Shown: positions 1 through 7,717 of the stretch, piece by piece
Position numbering within the stretch: position 1 is the first letter of the stretch
Layout: each line of letters begins with the position of its first letter
NCBI GenBank assembly: GCA_002479405.1
Contig: DLMX01000001.1
Coordinates: forward strand, 16,848 to 37,197
Length of the DNA stretch: 20,350 bases
DNA from: Methylophilaceae bacterium UBA7525
GTDB taxonomy: Bacteria > Pseudomonadota > Gammaproteobacteria > Burkholderiales > Methylophilaceae
Direction of reading: 5' to 3'
The notes under the pieces: model-generated
What the model was told of the DNA's origin: nothing
What the model saw: only the letters and a program-made list of their open reading frames with translations
The model's database searches: none
Made by a program: the position numbers and the translations under genes

Positions 1-6
1 CGAAAC

Positions 7-1887
7 ATGGCATCAGAGAACACCAGAAACAGCTCACTGGCAGCACTGTCACTTGGCGCAATCGGCGTGGTATACGGAGATATCGGCACAAGCCCCCTTT
101 ATACGATCAAGGAGATTTTCGGGGAGCATACCGGCATCCTGCTGACGACACCGAATATTCTGGGTGCCATCTCCTCTGTTTTCTGGGCGCTCATGCTGGT
201 CGTCACACTCAAATATGTCATCCTCGTTCTCAGAGCCGACAATCGCGGCGAGGGCGGCATCATGGCACTGGCCGCCCTGGCGATATCATCCGCAGCGGGG
301 AACAAAAAAAGAAAAGGAACCTTGCTCCTGATCGGCGCCATCGGAGCTGCGCTTTTCTATGGCGATAGCATCATTACGCCTGCCATCTCGGTTCTGTCAG
401 CAGTCGAAGGGCTGCAAATCGCGGCGCCTTCGCTGGCCGAATACGTCATCCCCATCTCCATGGGCATCCTGATTGCGCTGTTCTCGCTGCAGAGTTTCGG
501 CACAAGCACGGTGGGAAAACTTTTTGGCCCGATCATCATGATCTGGTTTGCTGTCCTGGGCATCATCGGCATCTCGCATATCATCCAGAATCCCGCCATT
601 CTGGCAGCGTTGAATCCTGTATATGCTTTCGATTTTCTGATAGCCCGGGGAGCAGGCGTGATGCTTGCATTCGGCACCATTGTGTTGGCAGTGACTGGAG
701 CCGAAGCGCTCTACGCGGATATGGGACATTTCGGCAAACCTGCGATTCGTTTGGCTTGGTCGGTGCTCGTGCTGCCCGGTCTTGCGCTGAATTATTTTGG
801 CCAAGGGGCGCTATTGCTTGCCAACCCGGCTGCCGTTGAAAATCCGTTCTATCTTTCCTTCCCGGAACCATTGATGATTCCGGTCGTAATACTGGCCACC
901 ATCGCCACCATCATTGCCTCCCAGGCAGTCATCTCCGGAGCTTTTTCGATTACGCAACAGGCCATGCAACTCGGTTTGCTCCCCAGGATGCGGATTATCC
1001 ATACCTCGCCCAATGAGGCCGGGCAGATATATCTGCCTTTCATCAACTGGTTGCTCATGGCTTCCGTCCTGATCGCCATTCTTACTTTCGGTAGTTCATC
1101 GGGCCTGGCCTCGGCCTATGGCATAGCGGTTACCGGCACGATGCTGATCACTTCCATCCTCACGTTCTATGTCATCCGATATAAATGGCATTACCCGTTA
1201 TGGCTTTCGGTTTCTGCCACGGGCTTCTTTATCCTGATCGACCTCGTATTGTTCGTCTCATGCTCCATCAAGTTCATCAGTGGCGGCTGGTTCCCGGTGG
1301 CACTCGGGGCCGTGTTGCTCATCATGATGTGGACATGGAAACAAGGACGCGAATTGCTGATGGAGAGGATGCGAGCCGACGAACCCAGGCTGGACGAGTT
1401 CGTGAAGCTTATTTCAACCCAGGATTTGCCCAAAGTGCCACGCACAGCTGTGTTTATGGTCTCCGATGCGCAAATGGCGCCACAAGCACTGTTACACAAC
1501 CTGAAGCACAACCATGTCATTCACCAATGCAATCTGGTTGTAACCGTGGTGTTTGAGGATATTCCCTGGGTCAAACCGGAAGATCGATTGGTCACCAGCA
1601 AGGTCGGCGAAGGATTCTGGCAGATCATCATCCATTACGGATTCATGGATAGGCCGAACATACCGCGGGAGTTGGCGAATTGTGCCATCAGTGAAGTCGA
1701 GATCGATCCATTTACCACATCCTATTTCGTCAGCCGAGAAACCATAGTGCCTTCAAGCAAGGGAGTCATGCCCAAGTGGCGTGACGCAATGTTCTCAACG
1801 ATGTCCAGAAATGCCGGCAGTGTTGTTAATTATTTCAGGATTCCGAGCAACAGCGTCATTGAGCTTGGTTCCAGAATAAACCTTTGA
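7..1887 (+). CDS. kup: Kup-family low-affinity potassium uptake protein
   Basis: This 626-residue inner-membrane protein takes up K+, in this family by proton symport. The hallmark GDIGTSPLY lies at residues 24-32, right after a short polar N terminus, as in E. coli Kup. About twelve hydrophobic segments follow to roughly residue 450, then a soluble cytoplasmic C-terminal domain to residue 626. The length is the family norm, so the gene is complete although only six bases precede its ATG in this window. Its promoter and ribosome binding site are therefore outside or not visible. A small unrelated gene follows 26 bp downstream, and a terminator lies near 2201. The family assignment is secure; proton coupling is family knowledge, not something visible here. 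Confidence 0.96.
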   Translation: MASENTRNSSLAALSLGAIGVVYGDIGTSPLYTIKEIFGEHTGILLTTPNILGAISSVFWALMLVVTLKYVILVLRADNRGEGGIMALAALAISSAAGNKKRKGTLLLIGAIGAALFYGDSIITPAISVLSAVEGLQIAAPSLAEYVIPISMGILIALFSLQSFGTSTVGKLFGPIIMIWFAVLGIIGISHIIQNPAILAALNPVYAFDFLIARGAGVMLAFGTIVLAVTGAEALYADMGHFGKPAIRLAWSVLVLPGLALNYFGQGALLLANPAAVENPFYLSFPEPLMIPVVILATIATIIASQAVISGAFSITQQAMQLGLLPRMRIIHTSPNEAGQIYLPFINWLLMASVLIAILTFGSSSGLASAYGIAVTGTMLITSILTFYVIRYKWHYPLWLSVSATGFFILIDLVLFVSCSIKFISGGWFPVALGAVLLIMMWTWKQGRELLMERMRADEPRLDEFVKLISTQDLPKVPRTAVFMVSDAQMAPQALLHNLKHNHVIHQCNLVVTVVFEDIPWVKPEDRLVTSKVGEGFWQIIIHYGFMDRPNIPRELANCAISEVEIDPFTTSYFVSRETIVPSSKGVMPKWRDAMFSTMSRNAGSVVNYFRIPSNSVIELGSRINL

Positions 1888-1913
1888 GCGCAGGAATATG
1901 TTAATCACATCGA

Positions 1914-2153
1914 ATGGTCATCATGAATGAATTGCATATTTCAGAGGCAGAGTTGAGCTATCTGCGACTGATCGACAGAGGGCATTTGGAACACGGTTTT
2001 TTGAAGCCGCAACCTGTAATTCACCTGATCTCAAAAGGGATGATCGAAGAGGTTACTAGCATGGTTTTCCCATTGATTGCACCAAGAACAATCTACAGGA
2101 TAACTCCCTTGGGAAAACAGACCCTTGCTGCAATCGGAAATCCGGGGCCTTAA
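1914..2153 (+). CDS. Small protein of unknown function, winged-helix-like
   Basis: I do not recognise this 79-residue protein. It is soluble, with no signal peptide or membrane segment. The ending, with YRITPLGKQTL at residues 61-71, resembles the wing and last helix of small winged-helix domains, where 'ITPxG' is common. Residues 11-45 could form the preceding helices. This is a weak structural inference. An in-frame ATG at 1923 (MNELHIS) is an equally possible start; neither has a clear Shine-Dalgarno sequence. It lies 26 bp after kup on the same strand and is followed by a terminator, so co-transcription with kup is likely. Coding status is probable, not certain. Confidence 0.6.
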   Translation: MVIMNELHISEAELSYLRLIDRGHLEHGFLKPQPVIHLISKGMIEEVTSMVFPLIAPRTIYRITPLGKQTLAAIGNPGP

Positions 2154-2172
2154 TTTTCCGGAACCGGCAGAA

Positions 2173-2190
2173 AATGCCAGGACTGGCATT
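2173..2190. repeat. Short inverted repeat before the terminator
   Basis: AATGCCAG at 2173-2180 and CTGGCATT at 2183-2190 are perfectly complementary arms around a 2-nt centre. The repeat sits 19 bp after the stop of the small gene and 10 bp before the terminator hairpin. It could be an RNA hairpin protecting the 3' end, or a protein site. No T tract follows it, so it is not itself a terminator. Confidence 0.5.
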
Positions 2191-2200
2191 GCACGTACAA

Positions 2201-2228
2201 AAAAGCCCTGAAAAATTTCAGGGCTTTT
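2201..2228. terminator. Bidirectional rho-independent terminator
   Basis: AAAAGCCCTGA and TCAGGGCTTTT form an 11-bp stem around a six-base AT loop. Read on the minus strand the stem is followed by a run of six T residues, which would end the tRNA-Pro transcript (and any read-through from ctaB). On the plus strand the trailing sequence is TTTTCGTTTC, weaker but adequate to end kup and its follower. Confidence 0.85.
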
Positions 2229-2278
2229 CGTTTCAATAACAGGCGGCTTCAGTACAGACTTCTTTAGACAAATCACAA

Positions 2279-2357
<79 letters not shown>

Positions 2358-2368
2358 ATGCAGCGCCT

Positions 2369-2397
2369 ATTATAGCGTCCCGGCAGCTTTACGAAAA
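2369..2397 (-). promoter_or_regulatory. Probable promoter of tRNA-Pro
   Basis: On the minus strand a perfect -10 box TATAAT (2369-2374) is preceded at 17 bp by a poor -35 TTTTCG (2392-2397). It is followed by a GC-rich discriminator (AGGCGC) and the tRNA begins 12 nt after the -10. GC-rich discriminators are typical of stringently controlled tRNA promoters. The -35 lies only a few bases after the ctaB stop. Confidence 0.6.
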
Positions 2398-2401
2398 CCG
2401 A

Positions 2402-3319
2402 TTACAGCGCAAAATACCAGTAATGGTCGATCAGCAGAGCTGCAAATAGCAAGCTTAAATAGAGAATGGAATAACGAAACATGCTGCGCGACAAGTCGTC
2501 CGAATAGCTGCGATACAGTTTGATGGCATAAACCATGAATACCGTGTTGAGCAGCAGTGACGCGGCCAGGTAAATCAGGCCGCTCATACCGTAACCGTAG
2601 GGCATCAGTGCAACACCGAACAGAATCAGGGTATACAGCAGTATGTGCAGTCGCGTGAATTCCTCGCCGTGCGTAACCGGCAGCATGGGCATGCCGACCT
2701 TTTCGTATTCCTTGCGACGGTAGAGCGCTAGCGCCCAAAAGTGCGGCGGGGTCCAGGCAAAGATGATGAGAAACAGGATCAGCGCTTCCGGGCCGACTAC
2801 ATTGTTGACCGCAGCCCAGCCCAGAATCGGTGGCATGGCGCCGGAAGCGCCGCCAATGACGATATTGAGCGGCGTCGCCGGTTTGAGGAATATCGTATAG
2901 ATCACCGCATAGCCGAGAAAAGTGGCGAGTGTCAGCCACATGGTCAGCGGATTGACGAGGAAATAGAGAATCGCCAGACCAGCACCGCCCAACAGCGAAG
3001 CAAAGACCACGGTTTGCATGGAAGTCACTTGGCCGGTCGGCAATGGCCGACCGCGCGTACGTGCCATTCTGGCATCGATCTTCTGCTCGATCAGGCAATT
3101 GAACGCAGCTGCGGCACCGGATGCCATGCCGATACCCAACGTCGCCGCCAGCAGCAATCCTAGCGGCACCATATTGGGCGTAGCCAGGAACATGCCGATC
3201 ATGGCGGTAAAGACGATCAGTGCCGTCACACGCGGTTTGCACAAGGGAAAGAATTTGAGAAATTCATGGCTGACATGGCCTGTGAATTTTTGCAGTCTTG
3301 CTATGGTGATAGTCGTCAT
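2402..3319 (-). CDS. ctaB: Protoheme IX farnesyltransferase (heme O synthase)
   Basis: The enzyme adds a farnesyl group to protoheme IX to make heme O, the precursor of heme A. It is an inner-membrane UbiA-superfamily prenyltransferase of 305 residues, the usual length. The first diphosphate/Mg2+ motif is at residues 74-93: N74, E78, D82, then MARTRGRPLP. E78 stands where most UbiA proteins have Asp. The second region contains WTPPHFWALA and later VGMPMLPV, both typical of CtaB. Start ATG has GGGAGG four bases upstream. The gene starts 9 bp after the ctaA stop and is last in the surf1-SCO-like-ctaA-ctaB operon. Many betaproteobacterial loci carry a sco gene after ctaB; here a tRNA follows instead. 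Confidence 0.96.
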   Translation of the reverse strand: MTTITIARLQKFTGHVSHEFLKFFPLCKPRVTALIVFTAMIGMFLATPNMVPLGLLLAATLGIGMASGAAAAFNCLIEQKIDARMARTRGRPLPTGQVTSMQTVVFASLLGGAGLAILYFLVNPLTMWLTLATFLGYAVIYTIFLKPATPLNIVIGGASGAMPPILGWAAVNNVVGPEALILFLIIFAWTPPHFWALALYRRKEYEKVGMPMLPVTHGEEFTRLHILLYTLILFGVALMPYGYGMSGLIYLAASLLLNTVFMVYAIKLYRSYSDDLSRSMFRYSILYLSLLFAALLIDHYWYFAL

Positions 3320-3328
3320 AACGCCTCC

Positions 3329-4327
3329 CTATTTTGGCAATTCCGTGATTTTTGAATTCAACACCATGACCGTCATGACCAGCAACGCTGCGCCCAGATT
3401 ATGGGCAACTGCCAGTACCAGAGGCAGGTGCAGCAGCAGATTGGCGATGCCTAGCCCGATCTGGACAAAAAGCAGCAATAACAACAGCACGCCGATCTTG
3501 CGCATATGCTCCAGACGCATCAGGCACCAGGCCAGCAGGCCGAAATAAATCAGCACCACCATCGCACCAATGCGATGCGTCCACTGGATGGCGGTCAATG
3601 CCGGCAACTCCAGCGGCGTACCGTCTATCGATTCACCCAGCTCGCGTATCCAGTGAAAAGCGTTGGGAAAATCCATGTGCGGCAGCCAGTCACCATGACA
3701 GGTCGGGAAATCGGTACAGGCCAGTGCCGCATAATTGGTACTGGTCCAGCCGCCCAGCAATATCTGCGCAAACAACACGATAACGCCGGCCCTGATCCAC
3801 AAGCGCAAACCACCGGAGCGCACGAAACGCCTTGAAACCACACCCCAATGCCGGTGCGTGATCCAAGTCAGCAGTGCCAGCGTCGCCATACCACCGAGAA
3901 GGTGTGCAGTAACGACCGCGGGTTTGAGCAGCATGGTCACCGTCCACATGCCAAGCATGGCCTGAAAACTCACCAGTACCAGCAGCATGGTCGGTGTCCA
4001 GGCTGAAACCTGTATCAGCTTGCTCGCACGCCAGCCAAGCACACAAAGTGTCAGTATCAACAGCCCCAGGCTACCTGCCAGGTATCGATGCAGCATCTCC
4101 TTCCATGCCTTGCCGTGATCGAAGTCGCTATCGGGGAAGGCCATTTGCGCATTTTTTATAGCAGCCTCACTCTCCGGCACGGTCATGGTGCCGAAACATC
4201 CGGGCCAGTCAGGACAGCCGAGACCGGCGTCCGAAAGCCTGACATAGGCACCGAGCGACACCACGCAAACCGCCAGCAAAGTGCTGACCAGTGCGACATG
4301 TCTGAACCAGGCTGCGGCGGTTCCCAT
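3329..4327 (-). CDS. ctaA: Heme A synthase (Cox15/CtaA)
   Basis: CtaA oxidises the C8 methyl of heme O to a formyl group, giving heme A for the aa3 oxidase. The 332-residue protein has eight hydrophobic segments in two homologous halves. Candidate heme ligands are H80 (EMLHRYLAG), H142 (TAHLLGG), H251 (WTHRIGA) and H309 (AHNLGA). Two cysteine pairs in the periplasmic loops, C38/C44 and C204/C210, match the CtaA/Cox15 pattern. I chose the ATG at 4327 (MGTAAAWFRHV); the reading frame stays open to a GTG at 4378, but that extension is acidic, unlike family members and overlaps the upstream gene. It starts 38 bp after the SCO-like gene and is followed by ctaB at 9 bp. Confidence 0.95.
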   Translation of the reverse strand: MGTAAAWFRHVALVSTLLAVCVVSLGAYVRLSDAGLGCPDWPGCFGTMTVPESEAAIKNAQMAFPDSDFDHGKAWKEMLHRYLAGSLGLLILTLCVLGWRASKLIQVSAWTPTMLLVLVSFQAMLGMWTVTMLLKPAVVTAHLLGGMATLALLTWITHRHWGVVSRRFVRSGGLRLWIRAGVIVLFAQILLGGWTSTNYAALACTDFPTCHGDWLPHMDFPNAFHWIRELGESIDGTPLELPALTAIQWTHRIGAMVVLIYFGLLAWCLMRLEHMRKIGVLLLLLLFVQIGLGIANLLLHLPLVLAVAHNLGAALLVMTVMVLNSKITELPK

Positions 4328-4365
4328 TAGCGTTTCCCATCCATCATCGTGCTCACCATCCTCAC

Positions 4366-4995
4366 CTAGCCTGCCCACGCATAAGCCAGCAGCCGGTTGA
4401 GATCCTTGCGGATATCATTGGCAGCAATCGCAAGGGGATAGCTCATCATCAGGTTGCCGAGCGGGTCGACGAAATAGACGCGTTGCGCAGAACCGGCAGT
4501 TGCATCGGGCAGATCGAACTGCTGCATCAGTTCAGCTTGTTGATCAGCAGCCTGATTCAGCACGACCATATCCGGATACTTGTCCTTGAGGACGCTGACA
4601 TCCTGTTGCGTGGTCAACAGGACACGCTGTACCCGTGGAATATGTTTTGCCAGCGAGGCATGAATCTGCCGCATGTCATGCAGTCTGGCAGCACATGGTT
4701 CATCGCAATGTTCGGCGATATACACCATGCTCCATTTATCCCTGAACAAGTCATCCGAAACAGCATTGGTTTCGCTATCCGCAAGTCCTGCTGGCAAAAC
4801 GACCGGCTTGACCGGTGACACCATGTGACCTCGGCTAACGCCGGACGGATGCCAGTCGAGCTTGTGCATCAAGGTAACCAGCAAAAGCGGTGCAGCAAAG
4901 AAGATGAACAGCAGCAAGAGCACCCAGCGCCCTTGCGGCTTCCTCGGGTGATTGGCGCTGTTTAACAAAGGATTATCTGTTTGCATCTTGCTCAT
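4366..4995 (-). CDS. Membrane-anchored SCO-like protein of the cox cluster
   Basis: This 209-residue protein has one N-terminal membrane anchor (about residues 23-43) and a periplasmic domain with a thioredoxin/SCO-like layout. HCDEPC gives a CxxxC pair (C97, C101), the spacing used by SCO1/SenC to bind copper or act as a thiol reductase. The later segment RVYFVDPLGNL (residues 172-182) matches the SCO strand that normally follows the third copper ligand, a His; I see Ser/Ala/Gln there instead. It may therefore act in thiol chemistry rather than copper storage, which is inference. The start overlaps the end of surf1 by 23 nt; an alternative ATG lies at 4986. Position between surf1 and ctaA is typical of betaproteobacterial loci. 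Confidence 0.85.
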   Translation of the reverse strand: MSKMQTDNPLLNSANHPRKPQGRWVLLLLFIFFAAPLLLVTLMHKLDWHPSGVSRGHMVSPVKPVVLPAGLADSETNAVSDDLFRDKWSMVYIAEHCDEPCAARLHDMRQIHASLAKHIPRVQRVLLTTQQDVSVLKDKYPDMVVLNQAADQQAELMQQFDLPDATAGSAQRVYFVDPLGNLMMSYPLAIAANDIRKDLNRLLAYAWAG

Positions 4996-5737
4996 GCACT
5001 TGTCGCCTGAAAGCAGTAAATATCCATATCATCAAAGTCGCTGCTGCAAATCCAAACCACTGGAGGGCATAGCCCGTATGCGTCGTGATACGCTCATCCG
5101 GCCGGGGCCAATCACGCAGATAACCGCCAGCCTCGCTCTGCGCATCAAGCCTGATTACCAACGGCAACACCTCGAAATCGACAGCCTGCCGGTAACGCGG
5201 CATGTCCATGTTCTGCCAGACGGCTTGCCAACTTGCACCGGTCTCCTTGGTTCCCTGCTCCAGACTGTAGAACTTGTCTGATGGCAGCCAGAGCGAACCG
5301 GTAATCTCCTGCTCGCCTGCGGGCGTTTCTATCCCCGGCAGCATGCTTCTATCCGCATCGGCCAGTATCCAGCCGCGATTAACCAGCACATACTTCGCAG
5401 AAGTGCCGATCTGCAAGGGTGTAATCACGTGGTAGCCGGCTCGCCCCTGCGCCACCTGGTTATCCAGCAGTATCTGGTATTCAGGCCGGTAGGTTCCCGC
5501 CACCTTGACCTTGCGGTAGCGCCAGCTTTGCGCATCCTCGAATACCAGCGGCATCGCTACCGGCTCCGCCAGCAGCGCCTCGTCGTACATGTCCTGCAAC
5601 ATCCGCTTCTGTTCGGCCTTGTGGTATTGCCAAAACCCGAACTTGATGAACAGCGGGATGCAAATCAGCATGGCAACCGTTCCGACAAGTGTTGGCCGAA
5701 AACGGTAATCGGCTAATCGAAATTGCAAATAACTCAT
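4973..5737 (-). CDS. SURF1-family cytochrome oxidase biogenesis protein
   Basis: SURF1/Shy1 proteins bind heme A and help insert it into subunit I. This 254-residue protein has the family architecture: an N-terminal membrane helix ending in FGFWQYHKAEQKR, a periplasmic domain of about 170 residues, and a C-terminal helix beginning HTGYALQWFGFA. Both motifs are SURF1 signatures. The ATG at 5737 gives the expected short cytoplasmic N terminus. It is the first gene of the heme A operon (surf1, SCO-like, ctaA, ctaB). It is divergent from the twin-TM gene, with 41 bp between the start codons. No convincing sigma-70 promoter is visible for it in that short gap. Confidence 0.93.
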   Translation of the reverse strand: MSYLQFRLADYRFRPTLVGTVAMLICIPLFIKFGFWQYHKAEQKRMLQDMYDEALLAEPVAMPLVFEDAQSWRYRKVKVAGTYRPEYQILLDNQVAQGRAGYHVITPLQIGTSAKYVLVNRGWILADADRSMLPGIETPAGEQEITGSLWLPSDKFYSLEQGTKETGASWQAVWQNMDMPRYRQAVDFEVLPLVIRLDAQSEAGGYLRDWPRPDERITTHTGYALQWFGFAAATLMIWIFTAFRRQVHEQDANR

Positions 5738-5751
5738 GTGCGCCGCATAAT
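5723..5751 (+). promoter_or_regulatory. Promoter for the twin-transmembrane gene
   Basis: TTGCAA (5723-5728) and CATAAT (5746-5751) are separated by exactly 17 bp on the plus strand. The predicted start of transcription is near 5758, about 20 nt before the ATG at 5779. The -35 box lies inside the first codons of surf1 on the opposite strand, so the two divergent promoters must interfere or be co-regulated. Confidence 0.6.
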
Positions 5752-5778
5752 CATTCGCTACTTAACGGGAAACTTCTC

Positions 5779-5976
5779 ATGCTCATCAAACTCGCTATCG
5801 TTTTCGTTCTGATCCTGATCGTCGGCAGCCTGTTTTCGGCGCTTTTCTTTCTGGCAAAAGACAAGGGTGCCAGTGAGAGAACCGCCAAGGCACTTACTGT
5901 CCGCGTCACGCTCTCCATCCTACTATTCCTTGGCCTCATGCTCGCTTATGCTACCGGCCTGATCGGCCATTCCTGA
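5779..5976 (+). CDS. Twin-transmembrane small protein (DUF2909-like)
   Basis: A 65-residue protein with two hydrophobic helices (about residues 5-25 and 42-63) joined by a short charged loop, AKDKGASERTAK. This layout and the position beside coxC/surf1 match the DUF2909 family of betaproteobacterial cox loci. Its role is unknown; an accessory or assembly function in the oxidase is inferred from context only. I chose the ATG at 5779, preceded by ACGGGAA, over the longer frame opening at 5689, which runs through the start of surf1 on the other strand. It is the only plus-strand gene inside the cox region and has its own promoter. Confidence 0.85.
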   Translation: MLIKLAIVFVLILIVGSLFSALFFLAKDKGASERTAKALTVRVTLSILLFLGLMLAYATGLIGHS

Positions 5977-5998
5977 TTCAAAATATTTTCAGAAAAAA

Positions 5999-6020
5999 GG
6001 GCGATGCGCTCGCATCGCCC
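5999..6020 (-). terminator. Rho-independent terminator of the coxB-coxC operon
   Basis: GGGCGATGC and GCATCGCCC make a 9-bp stem with a 4-nt loop. On the minus strand the stem is followed by TTTTTTCTG, a good U tract, 20 bp after the coxC stop. On the plus strand no T run follows, so it would end the twin-TM transcript only poorly. Confidence 0.85.
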
Positions 6021-6039
6021 CCTTCTCAAGCTCCCCAGC

Positions 6040-6936
6040 TTATAACCAGTAAACAAAAACAAACAGACCGAGCCAGACCACATCGACAAAGTGCCAGTAC
6101 CAGGCCACGCCTTCAAAACCGAAGTGTCGTTCGGGCGTAAAGTGGCCTTTCATGCAACGCAACAGGATCACGATCAGCATGACGGTACCCAATGTCACAT
6201 GGAAGCCGTGGAAACCGGTCAGCATGAAGAAGGTGCTGCCATAGACGCCGGCACCCAAGGTCAGGCCGAGTTCGCTGTAGGCATGGTAATACTCATAGGC
6301 CTGGCACAAGAGGAAAGCAATACCGAGTGCCACGGTGAGAAACATGCCGAGCACCAGTTGCTTGCGATTGTTCTTGACCAGACCCCAGTGCGCCCAGGTG
6401 ATGGTAGCGCCGGATGTCAACAGGATCAGTGTATTGATGGCCGGCAGGCCCCAGGCGCCCATCGGGCTGAAGTTGGGGTTCGGCGCATAGCTTTCCAGCG
6501 TGCCGGCTGAGCGAATCACCTCACCGCCCGGCCCGAGGGATGGCCAGGCCGCTGTAAAATCCTTGTACATGGTGAAATCAGGATCGAAATTCGCCAGTTC
6601 AGGCACGGAAATCACCCGCGTATAGAACAGCGCGCCAAAGAAAGCCGCGAAAAAGGCAACTTCCGAGCAGATGAAGACGATCATGCCCCAGCGGAAGGAT
6701 TTGTCCTCCCAGTGCTTGTAGGCACCACTCTCGCTTTCCGAAATAACCTTGCCCATCCAGCGGAAAGTCATCAGGATGATCAGCGCGGCACCGGCCAGCA
6801 TGCCCCATTTGCCAGCTTCGTAGCTGTTCATGCTGAAAATGAAACCGGCGGCCAGCGCGAATATTCCCAAGGACATGAATACCGGGTAGAGCGTCGGGTT
6901 GGGGACAAAATAATGATTCTCAGAATGTGTAGCCAT
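6040..6936 (-). CDS. coxC: Cytochrome c oxidase subunit III
   Basis: Subunit III stabilises the oxidase and supports proton uptake; it holds no metal. The 298-residue protein has about seven membrane helices. Family landmarks are EVAFFAAFFGALFY with its buried Glu, FFMLTGFHGFHVTLG, and the C-terminal WYWHFVDVVWLGLFVFVYWL. A longer loop with a Gly/Pro-rich stretch before helix 4 is common in betaproteobacteria. The ATG at 6936 is preceded by GGGAGC at a normal distance. It is the last gene of the structural operon, 47 bp after ctaG and followed by a terminator. Confidence 0.96.
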   Translation of the reverse strand: MATHSENHYFVPNPTLYPVFMSLGIFALAAGFIFSMNSYEAGKWGMLAGAALIILMTFRWMGKVISESESGAYKHWEDKSFRWGMIVFICSEVAFFAAFFGALFYTRVISVPELANFDPDFTMYKDFTAAWPSLGPGGEVIRSAGTLESYAPNPNFSPMGAWGLPAINTLILLTSGATITWAHWGLVKNNRKQLVLGMFLTVALGIAFLLCQAYEYYHAYSELGLTLGAGVYGSTFFMLTGFHGFHVTLGTVMLIVILLRCMKGHFTPERHFGFEGVAWYWHFVDVVWLGLFVFVYWL

Positions 6937-6983
6937 GCATTAGCTCCCGTACTTTATTTGTCTGATTTTTATATTTGCGCAAC

Positions 6984-7556
6984 CTAGAAAGCTGCGCGTT
7001 CTCCCTGCTCGGCCTTTTTCACTGCACTGAAAAAGGCATAAGACAGCGTAATCGCTTCCACTTTTTCCGGCAGATCCGGGCTGACATAGAAGCGCAAAGG
7101 CATCAGCCTGGTTTCTCCCGGCTGCAGTTCCTGCCGGACAAAACAGAAACACTCGATCTTCTTCAGATAGTTATTGGCCGAACCCGGGCTGACACTGGGC
7201 ACGGCCTGGCCGGCCACGACCTGATTGGTCATGTTCCTGGCTTCAAACAACACGGTTTCGATCTTCCCCGGCTGCACCATGATGCTGTTCTGTTGCGGAT
7301 GAAAATTCCACGACAATCCAGGCATCACACTGCTGGTAAACTCGATCTTGACCCAGCGGTTCTCATCAACCACCGCTGCTGATTGCGCTGCCGTATTCTG
7401 CGTTTTGCCGTTCAATCCGGTCACGGTGCAAAACACATCATAGAGCGGCACCAACGAGACCGCGAAGAGGATGGAGCCGCCAACCAGCCAGAGCAACTTC
7501 AGCCCCAGACGGCGATTGGCTTCCTGCCTTTCCTCTATGCGTGTCAATGCTGCCAT
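6984..7556 (-). CDS. ctaG: CtaG/Cox11 copper insertion protein
   Basis: Cox11/CtaG delivers copper to the CuB site of subunit I. The 190-residue protein has one N-terminal membrane helix (about residues 20-40) and a periplasmic immunoglobulin-like domain. The conserved cysteines are all present: C43 just after the helix (DVFC) and the CFCF copper motif with C136 and C138, followed by QELQPGE. The ATG at 7556 lies inside the end of the preceding 38-residue gene (13-nt overlap), which suggests translational coupling. Position between coxA and coxC is the standard alphaproteobacterial and betaproteobacterial arrangement. Confidence 0.96.
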   Translation of the reverse strand: MAALTRIEERQEANRRLGLKLLWLVGGSILFAVSLVPLYDVFCTVTGLNGKTQNTAAQSAAVVDENRWVKIEFTSSVMPGLSWNFHPQQNSIMVQPGKIETVLFEARNMTNQVVAGQAVPSVSPGSANNYLKKIECFCFVRQELQPGETRLMPLRFYVSPDLPEKVEAITLSYAFFSAVKKAEQGERAAF

Positions 7557-7660
7557 ATCATGTAGTACATCGATCCCAGATAGACGATCAACGCCAGCAA
7601 TCCGAAGAACAACCCCAACTTGATGCTGCGACTACGTCTGTCCTTGTTCTGATCTTTCAT
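7544..7660 (-). CDS. Small cytochrome oxidase assembly protein, 38 residues
   Basis: This tiny gene encodes a basic N terminus (MKDQNKDRRSRSIK), one hydrophobic helix (about residues 15-35) and a short tail ending MIWQH. The positive-inside pattern predicts the N terminus in the cytoplasm. Very short single-helix proteins in this position between coxA and ctaG are known in betaproteobacteria as small cytochrome oxidase assembly proteins. Its stop lies 13 nt inside ctaG, supporting it as a real operon member. GAAAG four bases before the ATG is a modest ribosome site. The precise function is not known to me. Confidence 0.8.
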   Translation of the reverse strand: MKDQNKDRRSRSIKLGLFFGLLALIVYLGSMYYMIWQH

Positions 7661-7681
7661 ATTGCTTTCTTTATGTCGTAT

Positions 7682-7711
7682 GACGTGGTTCGCAAAATTG
7701 CGAACCACGTC
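7682..7711. repeat. Strong intercistronic hairpin after coxA
   Basis: GACGTGGTTCGC and GCGAACCACGTC form a perfect 12-bp stem with the loop AAAATT (14 bp if closed to two bases). It begins six bases after the coxA stop. No T tract follows on either strand, so it is unlikely to be a full terminator. An mRNA-stabilising or processing element that sets coxA levels above those of the downstream assembly genes is the likeliest role (inference). Confidence 0.75.
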
Positions 7712-7717
7712 CATGAT

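Noticed and set aside
2369..2404. Integration site at the tRNA-Pro gene
   Set aside because: No integrase, no duplicated tRNA 3' end and no change of gene character on either side.
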